From: Pseudomonas sp. GD04091
GTDB lineage: Bacteria; Pseudomonadota; Gammaproteobacteria; Pseudomonadales; Pseudomonadaceae
DNA: 64,000 bases
Direction of reading: 5' to 3'
Assembly: GCF_029836165.1 (NCBI RefSeq)
Contig: NZ_JAOEBG010000013.1
Location: 80,908 to 144,907 of the forward strand
Shown piece after piece: positions 24,850 through 32,646 of the stretch; the first letter of the stretch is position 1; every line of letters begins with the position of its first letter. The translations under genes and the position numbers were made by a program. Below the pieces are notes generated by a model that saw nothing but the letters and a program-made list of their open reading frames with translations, was not told the origin of the DNA and searched no databases.

Positions 24850-25131
24850 TCAGCGGTCGCGCTCCATGATCGACGGCGTGAGCCGCCGAGGCATCGCGAC
24901 CTTCAATAGCCACAGCCCCACCAGCAGAATCAGCGCGCCACCACCCAGGGCCATGTATCGCTGCGGATGTTGCGCGTCGAGCCCCAGCATGAACAAATAC
25001 CCGCCCAGGCTCATGAAACCGACGTAGAGGAAGGCGGCCAACAGGCAGACCTGCACGAACAGCAGCCGCCAGAACAGCTTGGGCCGCACGATTCGCACGG
25101 GAGGGATTTGACCTGAAGGACGCGCAGACAT
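24850..25131 (-). CDS. Small two-span membrane protein, unknown function
   Basis: A 93-residue protein with two hydrophobic segments (LFVQVCLLAAFLYVGFMSL and YMALGGGALILLVGLWLL) separated by a short polar loop DAQHPQRY. The termini are basic and probably cytoplasmic. No family is recognised. It is encoded just upstream of the kinase operon on the same strand, 80 bases away, but may be independent. Longer frames upstream show no RBS. Confidence 0.65.
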   Translation of the reverse strand: MSARPSGQIPPVRIVRPKLFWRLLFVQVCLLAAFLYVGFMSLGGYLFMLGLDAQHPQRYMALGGGALILLVGLWLLKVAMPRRLTPSIMERDR

Positions 25132-25232
25132 GATGACGTGCCGAGTTGGATCCAAAGTCGCAACAGTGGCGTAATGGCCGCAGCGTGTCAATTGACCTAT
25201 AGTGGCCCGCCTCGATCTCACAAGGACGCGAC

Positions 25233-25445
25233 ATGACCCCGAATCTCCGCCTGCAAGGTCTGCAGGGCGACCTGATGCGCACCGCCACCGAACTCGAAGC
25301 GTTGTCCCAGACCCTGAACGGGCATGCCGTGTTTCTGCGCCACTCGATCCATCAGGCCGACGCCCAGGCCATGGATGAGCATGCGGGGGGATTGCGTCGG
25401 TGCGCCAGTGAGATGCGCGGCATCGCCCGTGGCATCGCACCCTGA
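25233..25445 (+). CDS. Hypothetical 70-residue protein
   Basis: A small, mostly helical frame beginning MTPNLRLQGLQGDLMRTATE, with heptad-like leucines and no signal or membrane segment. The AAGGA eight bases before ATG and G/C third positions favour a real gene. It is divergent from the membrane protein at 24850-25131 and ends about 90 bases before tRNA-Leu. No function is recognised. Confidence 0.6.
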   Translation: MTPNLRLQGLQGDLMRTATELEALSQTLNGHAVFLRHSIHQADAQAMDEHAGGLRRCASEMRGIARGIAP

Positions 25446-25538
25446 ACCCTGCGCCAGGTTGACGCTTCTATAACAATGGGTTATAAAGCGCGCCTGATCG
25501 CCTGCCCCTTCTGTCCATGAAGCCCGGCGGTCAACCGT

Positions 25539-25623
25539 GCGAGTGTGGTGGAATTGGTATACACAGCAGACTTAAAATCTGTCGGCGTGAGCCTTGCGGG
25601 TTCGAGTCCCGCCACTCGCACCA
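25539..25623 (+). tRNA. tRNA-Leu, anticodon UAA
   Basis: An 85-base class II tRNA with a long variable arm. The acceptor stem is GCGAGTG / CACTCGC with A discriminator and encoded CCA. The anticodon stem GCAGA/TCTGT encloses loop CTTAAAA, giving UAA. The T-arm is GCGGGTTCGAGTCCCGC. It reads UUA codons, which are rare in this GC-rich DNA. Confidence 0.97.
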
Positions 25624-25730
25624 CTCTTGTGTCGATGAAAGGCGTCCGCGAGGCGCCTTTTTCATGCCCGCCGGCAATCCTCCGTGCAGCTGCTAGAGTG
25701 GACACTGTCCATCTCCACCGGAGCGTAGCC

Positions 25731-26144
25731 ATGCGCTATACCCTGCTCGAAGGTCAACGCGACATCATCCTCCTGCTCGCCCGCATCCTGTTGATGATCC
25801 TGTTCGTGCTCTCTGGCTGGAGCAAGCTCACCGGCTTCGAGGGCACGGTCGGCTACATGACTTCCCTGGGCGCTCCCGCACCCATGCTCGCTGCCGCCAT
25901 CGCGGTGATCATGGAACTGGTGGTCGGCATTCTGCTCATCCTGGGTTTCTACACCCGTCCGCTGGCCCTGCTGTTCGCCCTGTTCGTACTGGGCACCGCC
26001 CTGCTGGGCCACCCGTTCTGGAACATGGTCGAGCCAGAACGCAGCGCCAACATGACCCAGTTCCTGAAGAACCTGAGCATCGTCGGCGGGCTGCTCCTGC
26101 TGGCCCTGAGCGGTGCCGGACGCTTCTCCCTCGATCGTCGCTGA
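25731..26144 (+). CDS. DoxX-family inner-membrane protein
   Basis: A 137-residue four-span protein of the DoxX/DoxD family: LLARILLMILFVLSGWSKLTGFEGTVGYM, then VIMELVVGILLILGFYTRPLALL. Family members are implicated in quinone-linked redox or thiol homeostasis, but the activity of this one is not established. The start has GGAG at the right distance. It is transcribed away from the tRNA and seems monocistronic. Confidence 0.88.
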   Translation: MRYTLLEGQRDIILLLARILLMILFVLSGWSKLTGFEGTVGYMTSLGAPAPMLAAAIAVIMELVVGILLILGFYTRPLALLFALFVLGTALLGHPFWNMVEPERSANMTQFLKNLSIVGGLLLLALSGAGRFSLDRR

Positions 26145-26172
26145 CCCCGACAAAGGCCCGGCGGCCGTGACG

Positions 26173-26358
26173 TCAATCGTCGCAGTCGTCGTGCCAGGCG
26201 GGATGATCGTCATCGTCGAAATCATCCATCGGCGCTTCGTCTTCCTCGAGATCGTCCATGGCGCCGTAGGCATCCGCTTGCGGGTCGAAATCCTCGTGGA
26301 ATTCAGGGTCCAGCAGATGGTCGTGTTCAGGTTCGGGCAGATCGTCTTCGTCGTGCAT
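26173..26358 (-). CDS. Very acidic small protein, unknown function
   Basis: A 61-residue protein dominated by Asp and Glu, with several His, almost no basic residues, and a single Cys near the end. It opens MHDEDDLPEPEHDHLLD. GGAG lies six bases before the ATG. The composition suggests an intrinsically disordered, possibly metal- or nucleic-acid-mimicking protein; that is speculation. It converges with the DoxX gene, 28 bases apart. Confidence 0.6.
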   Translation of the reverse strand: MHDEDDLPEPEHDHLLDPEFHEDFDPQADAYGAMDDLEEDEAPMDDFDDDDHPAWHDDCDD

Positions 26359-26425
26359 GGCAGGCTCCGGTCGCTACAAGCCCGCCTGTATAGGCCGATC
26401 GGCTCGTAGGGTCAATCTCCAGGAG

Positions 26426-26444
26426 GGTTAACCTTGGCTTAACC
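26426..26444. repeat. Perfect dyad GGTTAA-N7-TTAACC
   Basis: GGTTAA (26426-26431) and TTAACC (26439-26444) form an uninterrupted inverted repeat with a 7-base spacer, about 45 bases upstream of a terminator. It looks like an operator or a binding site for a dimeric protein. No regulator is identified. Confidence 0.5.
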
Positions 26445-26486
26445 GACACAGGGCACGCTATGCACTCTCCCTTCAAAAACGCGTTT

Positions 26487-26512
26487 GCCCGCCACCTTGG
26501 CGGGCTTTTTTT
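26487..26512 (+). terminator. Rho-independent terminator
   Basis: GCCCGCC (26487-26493) and GGCGGGC (26499-26505) form a stem with a five-base loop followed by seven T. It lies on the plus strand in a gene-free region 340 bases after the DoxX stop. Confidence 0.9.
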
Positions 26513-26704
26513 CGTGCCTCCGGCGGCGCCGCTCAAGGAACTACATCTGCATCGGTTCAAGCCCGGAGCAATCACCCCTGTGCCATGGCCAAGCGCAAGA
26601 CCGTTGAAAAATTCAGTAACGGATATTCAGACACCACCGTGCGAGCTTCACGAAATTCTGACATTCGTGTAGGCAGACTGACCGGGCTTCGATACGTTCT
26701 GTTC

Positions 26705-26732
26705 AACCCGCCCACGTGGCGGGTTTTCTTTT
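26705..26732 (+). terminator. Rho-independent terminator
   Basis: AACCCGCC (26705-26712) pairs with GGCGGGTT (26718-26725) and is followed by a T-rich tail. The T-rich side is on the plus strand, so it would end a plus transcript although no plus-strand gene precedes it closely. Confidence 0.88.
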
Positions 26733-26767
26733 TTCACCTCGCTGCCAGGGCACCGACCTGACAACAA

Positions 26768-27310
26768 TCACACAGAGCGCACCGGAATATCCCCACCGCC
26801 GCCCTTGCCATCGCGGCGCTCGCTCATCCAGTCGTTGACCTTCTGCCCGAACTCCGCCGGCGCCTTGCGCCCGAACCGCCGCGCCAGATCGAGGATGGTC
26901 TGCTGCGCCAGTGCCTCCTCCATGCGCTTTTGCGCGCCCAGCATCACCGCGTGGATTGCGCAGGTGCCCTCGGTCACCCACCCCGGCGCAGAACCCTCGA
27001 ACACCGCGCAACGTTCGCGAATCTCCCGGCAGTCGAAGATCTTCTTCGGTCCATCGATGGCCGTGACGATATCCAGCACGGTGATTTCGTCGGAAGGCCG
27101 CGCCAGGCGAAAACCACCACGCACGCCCTCGGTGGCCACCACCAGCCCGGCGCGCGCCAGCTTGGTGAATACCTTGGCCAGGTATTCCTGGGGCACGCCC
27201 TGCAGCTCAGCCAGGTCACGCACGCTGGACTCTCGGCCATCACCACGCTCATCGACCAGGAACAGCAGGCAGTGGATGCCGTACTCGACGCCGGCACTGT
27301 AAAGCGACAT
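26768..27310 (-). CDS. Rrf2-family transcriptional regulator
   Basis: A 180-residue winged-helix regulator: MSLYSAGVEYGIHCLLFLVD, the recognition helix region LQGVPQEYLAKVFTKLARAG, and the wing VATEGVRGGFRLARP. Three cysteines (DCREIRERC and EGTCAIH) could bind an Fe-S cluster as in IscR or NsrR, or sense redox directly. It faces the FAD oxidoreductase gene, and an inverted repeat overlaps that gene's promoter, so it is the likely regulator. The start is at MSLYS; nine extra residues upstream look unconserved. Confidence 0.88.
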   Translation of the reverse strand: MSLYSAGVEYGIHCLLFLVDERGDGRESSVRDLAELQGVPQEYLAKVFTKLARAGLVVATEGVRGGFRLARPSDEITVLDIVTAIDGPKKIFDCREIRERCAVFEGSAPGWVTEGTCAIHAVMLGAQKRMEEALAQQTILDLARRFGRKAPAEFGQKVNDWMSERRDGKGGGGDIPVRSV

Positions 27311-27475
27311 GTCAATCTCCGACTTGATTTGTCGCAAATAGTACGCTCTTCACCACGACCAGGCAAAGGCTTGCGGCGCCATCCGTCGAGTCGCGATCAC
27401 CCCTTCAACGCAACAGCCATGCAGGCTCAAGGCGATTCAATCGGCGCGGATCGCCGGCCCAGGCAAAAAAAACAC

Positions 27476-27504
27476 TTGCCGATTTAAACTACGATCAATA
27501 CAGT
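27476..27504 (+). promoter_or_regulatory. Putative sigma-70 promoter of the FAD oxidoreductase
   Basis: TTGCCG (-35, 27476-27481), a 17-base spacer and TACAGT (-10, 27499-27504), about 65 bases ahead of the gene start. The operator-like inverted repeat overlaps the spacer and -10. Confidence 0.55.
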
Positions 27505-27511
27505 CGTAGTT
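27487..27511. promoter_or_regulatory. Inverted repeat operator, probable Rrf2 site
   Basis: AACTACGA-N9-TCGTAGTT is a perfect 25-bp inverted repeat between the divergent Rrf2 regulator and FAD oxidoreductase genes. Its position over the promoter implies repression. Confidence 0.65.
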
Positions 27512-27569
27512 ATTCGGCAGGCACTCAACGCCTCATCGAAGACTCGTCCCTCACCTTGCGGAGCCCTTC

Positions 27570-28769
27570 ATGACCTCTCACATCCTCATCATCGGTGCCG
27601 GCTTTGCTGGCGTCTGGAGCGCCCTGAGCGCCGCCCGCCTGCTCGACCAGGCCCAGCGTGACGACGTGCGCATCAGCGTGCTGGCGCCACAGCCGCAGCT
27701 GCGCATCCGCCCACGCTTCTACGAAGCCGACGTGCATGGCATGCAGGCGCCAGTGGACGAACTGTTCGAGGTAACCGGCGTGACCTTCATCCATGGCAGT
27801 GCCGAGACCATCGACAGCGCCGCGCGCCAGGTTGGCTATGTCGATGCCACGGGCCAGCACCAACAGATCGGCTACGACCGCCTGATCCTCGCCGCTGGCA
27901 GCCAGGTCGCACGTCCCGCCGTGCCGGGCCTGGCCGAGCACACCTTCGATGTCGACCAGATGGAGTCGGCCGTGCGCCTGGAGCAGCACCTGGTCGGCCT
28001 CGCGACCCAGCCTGCCTCCCCCGCGCGCAACACCGTGGTGGTCTGCGGTGGCGGGTTCACCGGCATCGAGACCGCCACCGAAATGCCCGCCCGCCTGCGC
28101 GCCATCCTGGGTGAAGGCCAGGCCCGCGTGATCCTGGTCGACCGTGGCCGGAGCATCGGCGCCGCACTGGGCGCCGGTATCACCCCGGCGATCGTCGCCG
28201 CGTCGGAACAGGCGGGCGTGCAGTGGCTGACCGGCACCTCGGTGGTCGCGGTCGATGCCGGTGGCGTGACCCTCGACAACGGTGAATACATCGCCAGCAA
28301 GACCGTGATCTGGACCGTGGGCGTGAAGGCCAGCCCACTGACCGCGCAGGTGGACGGCGAGCGTGACGCCCTGGGCCGCCTGCGGGTCGACGACCATCTC
28401 AAGGTGATCGGCCAGGCGCATATCTACGCCACTGGCGACGTGGCCTGGGCCGCGGTGGACGAACAGGGTAACCACGCCCTGATGACCTGCCAGCACGCCA
28501 TCCCCATGGGTCGCCACTCCGGTAACAACGCCATGGCCGACCTGCTGGGCATCGCACCTGTCGCGTACCGCCAACCCAAGTACGTCACCTGCCTCGACCT
28601 GGGCGACTGGGGCGCGGCGTTCAGCGAGGGCTGGGAGCGTGAACTGAAGCTGCAGGGCCAGGAAGGCAAGAACCTCAAGCGGCAGATCAACTCGGTATGG
28701 ATCTACCCGCCGGCCGCCGACCGAGCCCAGGCCCTGGCAGCGGCCGATCCGGCAATCGCCATCGTCTGA
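27570..28769 (+). CDS. NDH-2-like FAD-dependent NAD(P)H oxidoreductase
   Basis: A 399-residue two-dinucleotide-binding flavoprotein: FAD motif ILIIGAGFAGVWSALSAARLL, NAD(P)H motif TVVVCGGGFTGIETATEMPA, and the late FAD motif IYATGDVAWAAVDEQGN. It resembles type II NADH dehydrogenases or ferredoxin-type reductases but has no obvious C-terminal membrane anchor. Substrate and acceptor are unknown. It stands opposite an Rrf2 regulator with an operator over its promoter, which suggests redox- or nitrosative-stress control. Confidence 0.85.
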   Translation: MTSHILIIGAGFAGVWSALSAARLLDQAQRDDVRISVLAPQPQLRIRPRFYEADVHGMQAPVDELFEVTGVTFIHGSAETIDSAARQVGYVDATGQHQQIGYDRLILAAGSQVARPAVPGLAEHTFDVDQMESAVRLEQHLVGLATQPASPARNTVVVCGGGFTGIETATEMPARLRAILGEGQARVILVDRGRSIGAALGAGITPAIVAASEQAGVQWLTGTSVVAVDAGGVTLDNGEYIASKTVIWTVGVKASPLTAQVDGERDALGRLRVDDHLKVIGQAHIYATGDVAWAAVDEQGNHALMTCQHAIPMGRHSGNNAMADLLGIAPVAYRQPKYVTCLDLGDWGAAFSEGWERELKLQGQEGKNLKRQINSVWIYPPAADRAQALAAADPAIAIV

Positions 28770-28782
28770 GTGACCGATGAAC

Positions 28783-28814
28783 AAAAGGCCCTTCACGCGA
28801 GTGACGGGCCTTTT
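28783..28814 (+). terminator. Terminator after the FAD oxidoreductase
   Basis: AAAAGGCCC (28783-28791) pairs with GGGCCTTTT (28806-28814), with an inner TCAC/GTGA extension. It lies 14 bases after the stop codon and could work in both directions. Confidence 0.9.
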
Positions 28815-28994
28815 CGCGCCTGCCATGGTTTGAACGGCTGGTCAACAATGATGTCATTATGGCATCATCTGAAATAAACAGTATGAATCATGAGGAAATA
28901 ACCCCTTCGCGGCGCATCGAGAGCAAGAACAACCGAGCCCGGTCAGACCGCGCTCTTGACGCCTGCCAGCCACTGCACTGTCAAGGAGCGTCCC

Positions 28995-30620
28995 ATGCAG
29001 TTACGGAACATGAAGATCGGCATTCGCGCAGCGGGCATGTTCGCCTTGCTTGGGGTACTGATCCTGGCCATGGGCCTGATCGCCCTGTATGAAACCCGCA
29101 GGATGGACAGCGCCACCAACGAGATCCGTGTCAACTGGATGCCTGCGGTGCTAGCCCTGGGCGAGGTCAGCAGCAACCTGGGCCGGGCGCGCGCGCTCAC
29201 CCTGCGCAGCGCGCTGGAGGACGGCAGCAGCGCCCGCCACGCCACCCTGGACAGGATCGCTCAGGTCAATCAACAGTTGGAGGGCGACCTCAAGGCTTAC
29301 GAGGACACCATCGCCGCGCCCGAGGATCGCGCGCTGTTCGACGCCTTCATGGCGCAAAGCGAACGCTATCACGGCCTGCAGAAGGCCATTCGCGATGCCG
29401 CCGGCAAGGAGCAACTGGACGAAGCCAGGCGCCTGATCAATGGCCCGCTGGCCGAATACGCCGACAGCATGATGAACGCCCTGACGGCCCTGATCGACTA
29501 CAACAGGCAAGAAGCCGAGAAAGCCTCGCTGCGCAGCAGTGCCGCCTCGCACGAAGCCCTGACCCTGATCGTCGGCGCCCTGGTCGTGATCCTGCTGGCC
29601 CTGGTGGCCATCGCCATTCTGCTCACCCGCAGCATCGTCGTGCCCCTGGCCGACGCGGTGGCGGTTGCAGAGCGGGTGGCCAGTGGCGACCTCACCCACG
29701 ATATCGTGGTCGTCGGTCGCGACGAACCGGCCCTGCTGCTGCGCGCCTTGAGCCGCATGCAGCAGAGCCTGCGCGAGACCATCCGCAAGATCGCCGCCTC
29801 GTCCGACCAGCTGGCTTCGGCTTCGGAAGAGCTGCATACCGTTACCGAGGACACCAGCCGTGGCCTGCACCAGCAGAGCGCCGAGATCGACCAGGCTGCC
29901 ACCGCGGTCAACCAGATGACCGTGGCCGTGGAGGAAGTCGCCAACAATGCGGTGAGCACCGCCGACGCCTCCAGGGGTGCCGACCAGACCACCCGCGACG
30001 GCCGCGACCAGGTCAACCAGGCCTTGAACTCGATCCAGCTGCTGGTCGAGGACGTCACCGGCACCTCCCACGAAATCGAACAGCTGGCCAGCAGCGCCAA
30101 CGAGATCAGTCGGGTACTCGATGTGATCGGCTCGATCGCTGGGCAGACCAATCTGCTGGCGCTGAACGCCGCCATCGAGGCGGCCCGCGCCGGCGAGGCC
30201 GGGCGTGGTTTCGCCGTGGTCGCCGACGAAGTGCGCGCGCTGGCCCACCGGACCCAGCAATCAACAGCGGAGATCGAACAGATGATCGGCGGCATCCAGA
30301 CCGGCACCGAGCGCGCGGTCAACGCGATGCACAGCAGCCAGGGCCGGGCCGGCGGCACACTGGAAGTGGCACAGTCGGCCGGTCAGGCCCTGGAGCTGAT
30401 CGCCGAGGCCATCGCCTCGATCAACCAACGCAACCTGGTGATTGCCAGCGCCTCGGAACAGCAGGCCCAGGTGGCCCGGGAAGTGGACCGCAACCTGGTG
30501 AACATACGCGACCTGGCGACGCAGACCTCGGCCGGCGCCAACCAGACCAGCGCCGCGGCGCAGGATCTTTCACGCCTGGCAGTGGAGCTGAACGGGATGG
30601 TGGCGCAGTTCAAGGTGTGA
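28995..30620 (+). CDS. Methyl-accepting chemotaxis protein
   Basis: A 541-residue chemoreceptor. TM1 is near residues 10-32 (AAGMFALLGVLILAMGLIAL), followed by a helical periplasmic domain of about 155 residues of the four-helix-bundle type. TM2 is near 195-215, then HAMP (SIVVPLADAVAVAERVASGD), adaptation helices and the highly conserved signalling tip IAGQTNLLALNAAIEAARAG. It ends ELNGMVAQFKV without a CheR-docking pentapeptide. The ligand is unknown. The ATG MQLRNMKIG was preferred; 13 extra upstream residues are unlikely. Confidence 0.93.
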   Translation: MQLRNMKIGIRAAGMFALLGVLILAMGLIALYETRRMDSATNEIRVNWMPAVLALGEVSSNLGRARALTLRSALEDGSSARHATLDRIAQVNQQLEGDLKAYEDTIAAPEDRALFDAFMAQSERYHGLQKAIRDAAGKEQLDEARRLINGPLAEYADSMMNALTALIDYNRQEAEKASLRSSAASHEALTLIVGALVVILLALVAIAILLTRSIVVPLADAVAVAERVASGDLTHDIVVVGRDEPALLLRALSRMQQSLRETIRKIAASSDQLASASEELHTVTEDTSRGLHQQSAEIDQAATAVNQMTVAVEEVANNAVSTADASRGADQTTRDGRDQVNQALNSIQLLVEDVTGTSHEIEQLASSANEISRVLDVIGSIAGQTNLLALNAAIEAARAGEAGRGFAVVADEVRALAHRTQQSTAEIEQMIGGIQTGTERAVNAMHSSQGRAGGTLEVAQSAGQALELIAEAIASINQRNLVIASASEQQAQVAREVDRNLVNIRDLATQTSAGANQTSAAAQDLSRLAVELNGMVAQFKV

Positions 30621-30791
30621 CGACCTGTCGTCAAGCGCAAAGGTGGCTGCGCGTCGGGCCAATTGAAGATGCGCGCCACCTTGGGTCCTTGCTTCCAGGG
30701 CAAAAGTCCTTGTCCCGTCGGCCGCTTTTTCCTGCTTCACGGACTGCCCAGAATCGCGCTCCTGAACCCACCTTCTTCAGGAGATGCTCCC

Positions 30792-31727
30792 ATGAAAGGC
30801 TTCAAGCCCCTGTTGCTCGCCGCCGCCCTGGCCGCCACCGCGCATGCCGCCAGCGCCGCCGCCTGGCAGGATTCCCCCTACGGCAAGCACGACGAGATCG
30901 GCGCCGCCAACCTGCTCACTCCCGAGGTGGTCATGCAGGCCGTGGGCCTGGTCAAGACCGGCAAGACCTACCCGCTGGCCGTGCCAGTGAGCAAGGACCT
31001 GCCGGCCTTCCGCCACCGCAGCTTCCACCTGTACAACATCCAGCCCGGTGAACAGGCCGGGCAGACCCTGGGCCGCAACAAGTTCAGCTTCAACGATGAG
31101 CTGGTCAACGCCTGGACCGGTGTCGGCACCCAGCTCAACGGCATCGGGCACATCGGCATCGACAACGTGTACTACAACGGCAACAAGGCCGCCGACTTCG
31201 TCACGGTCGAAGGCGTGACCAAGCTCGGCGTGGAAAAGGTGCCACCGATGGTCACCCGCGGCGTGGTGCTGGACATGACCGCCCACTACGGCCAGGCCAT
31301 CGTGCCGGGCGGCACGGCGTTCACCGTCGGCGATATCCAGGCGGTGCTGAAGAAACAACGCATTACCCTGCGCCAGGGCGACGTGGTGCTGTTCAACACC
31401 GGCTGGCTGGAGTTGATCGGCAAGGACAACCAGCAGTTCCTGGCGACCGAGCCGGGTATCGACCTGGCAGCGGCGCGCTGGCTGGCTGACCAGGGTATCG
31501 TGGCCTTCGGCGGCGATACCTGGGCTTCGGAGGTGTACCCCAATCCGACCGGCGAGGAGTTTCCGGTCAACCAGTTCATGCTGGCCCAGCGCGGGATCTA
31601 CAACCTGGAGCTGATCGACAGCCGTGCGCTGGTCAAGGACAAGGTGTTCGAGTTTCTGTTCGTGCTCGGGCAGCCGCTGTACAAGGGGTCGACCCAGGTC
31701 AATGTCAATCCGGTGGCGATCCACTGA
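30792..31727 (+). CDS. Exported cyclase/kynurenine-formamidase-like hydrolase
   Basis: A 311-residue protein of the metal-dependent cyclase family (PF04199 type). A signal peptide ends in AASAA. The diagnostic motif for the metal site is WTGVGTQLNGIGHIGIDNVYY, where cytoplasmic homologues have TH(I/V)DAP-HF, plus VLDMTAHYGQ and a C-terminal GGDTWASEVYP. Members hydrolyse amides or lactones. The substrate is unknown. The export signal is less usual for the family. AGGAG eight bases upstream supports the start. Confidence 0.82.
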   Translation: MKGFKPLLLAAALAATAHAASAAAWQDSPYGKHDEIGAANLLTPEVVMQAVGLVKTGKTYPLAVPVSKDLPAFRHRSFHLYNIQPGEQAGQTLGRNKFSFNDELVNAWTGVGTQLNGIGHIGIDNVYYNGNKAADFVTVEGVTKLGVEKVPPMVTRGVVLDMTAHYGQAIVPGGTAFTVGDIQAVLKKQRITLRQGDVVLFNTGWLELIGKDNQQFLATEPGIDLAAARWLADQGIVAFGGDTWASEVYPNPTGEEFPVNQFMLAQRGIYNLELIDSRALVKDKVFEFLFVLGQPLYKGSTQVNVNPVAIH

Positions 31728-31740
31728 CCTTCATTCATTA

Positions 31741-31783
31741 GGGCTGCTTCGCAGCCCATCGCGGGCAAGCCCGCTTCCACAGG
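31741..31783. repeat. REP element
   Basis: GGGCTGCTTCGCAGCCC hairpin followed by the REP core ATCGCGGGCAAGCCCGCTTC, just after the cyclase-family gene. It shares the core with the elements at 12511-12615 and 56516-56540. Confidence 0.8.
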
Positions 31784-31795
31784 GGAAGCGGCGCT

Positions 31796-32539
31796 TCATG
31801 AGCGTGCCACACCCACCATGCCTTTGCGCCGTCGTGCCAGGCAGGCATAGCCCAGCCACGACATCCCCGCCAGCAATACGGCGAACAGCCCGACCACCAA
31901 CTGGCTGTAACGCGCCAGCCATGCCGGGAAGCCGATCACCTCTCGATACACCTGGATGTCGGCGCTGCCATCCTCGGAGCGAATGCTGATGCCGCCCTGG
32001 CGGATCTGCGAATAGTCGCTGTCGAAGTACACCCAGACCTTGCTCTCGCTCATGCCGTCGATAGCCGGGATTTCGATGAGGTTGGTCGGCGCCTGGACCA
32101 GCGTGTCGTTGCCGGCTGCGTCGCGCATCTGCACCAGGCCCCTGGCCGGCAGGCGGATCTGTACGACCTTGGCCGGCTCCGGGCCCGGATTGGCGAGTTC
32201 GATCAACAGGCCGGTGCGATGGTCCACCAACCCGGCCTCGAAGGGCCTGGCGAACAATTGCAGGTACGGCGCCTGGGCCAGTTCCAGCAGTTTGTCGATC
32301 TGCGCATGGTCGAGCGTGCCGGCGCCGATCTCGCTGATGCGGGCATGCAGACGCTCGTACTTGAGCAGGTCGTTGCTCTGGCTTACCCGCTCGTTGAACT
32401 GGCCGGGGTAGGTCAGATGGGCGTAGGTCAGGCGCGCCTGCAGACGGTGGTCATCGCCCAGCGCGGCATGAAGGCCGGCCGCGACGGCCGCGACGACCAG
32501 CAAGCCCACGAGGGATTTACCGACTTTTTCCCAGCTCAC
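31796..32539 (-). CDS. Membrane-anchored periplasmic protein, unknown function
   Basis: A 247-residue protein with one N-terminal membrane segment (LVGLLVVAAVAAGLHAAL), a periplasmic region of about 180 residues with beta-type alternation (AKVVQIRLPARGLVQMRD), a second membrane segment near the end (VVGLFAVLLAGMSWLGYACL) and a basic tail. I selected the GTG with AAGGA upstream; the TTG at 32578 lacks an RBS. No family is recognised. It is co-oriented with, but 100 bases from, the TauE gene. Confidence 0.65.
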   Translation of the reverse strand: MSWEKVGKSLVGLLVVAAVAAGLHAALGDDHRLQARLTYAHLTYPGQFNERVSQSNDLLKYERLHARISEIGAGTLDHAQIDKLLELAQAPYLQLFARPFEAGLVDHRTGLLIELANPGPEPAKVVQIRLPARGLVQMRDAAGNDTLVQAPTNLIEIPAIDGMSESKVWVYFDSDYSQIRQGGISIRSEDGSADIQVYREVIGFPAWLARYSQLVVGLFAVLLAGMSWLGYACLARRRKGMVGVARS

Positions 32540-32646
32540 CTTGAGGGTTCCTTGTAGTGCGGTGTTGAACAGACGCAATCAGCGGCAAAGGGTGCCAAGA
32601 ACCTGGAGTTCGGGCAAGGCCCAACGGACCTAGCACATGCAGAGCA

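Larger units (their letters stand above)
26359..26767. other. Gene-free stretch with two terminators and a dyad
   Basis: Between the acidic protein and the Rrf2 gene I find no supported CDS in 409 bases. It holds a perfect dyad at 26426-26444, a terminator at 26487-26512 and a second at 26705-26732, both oriented to end plus-strand transcripts. Their spacing leaves room for a plus-strand small RNA of roughly 190 bases between them. The 70-codon frame at 26460-26672 runs through the first terminator and was rejected. Confidence 0.6.

Noticed and set aside
25539..25623. tRNA-Leu as an integration site for a mobile element
   Set aside because: No integrase, no repeated tRNA 3' end and no foreign gene block lie next to it.
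26460..26672. 70-codon frame on the plus strand
   Set aside because: It reads through the terminator at 26487-26512, has no good RBS and its composition is not coding-like.
28848..28868. ATGATG-N9-CATCAT dyad ahead of the chemoreceptor gene
   Set aside because: It is symmetric but short, AT-rich and without a nearby regulator. I do not claim an operator.
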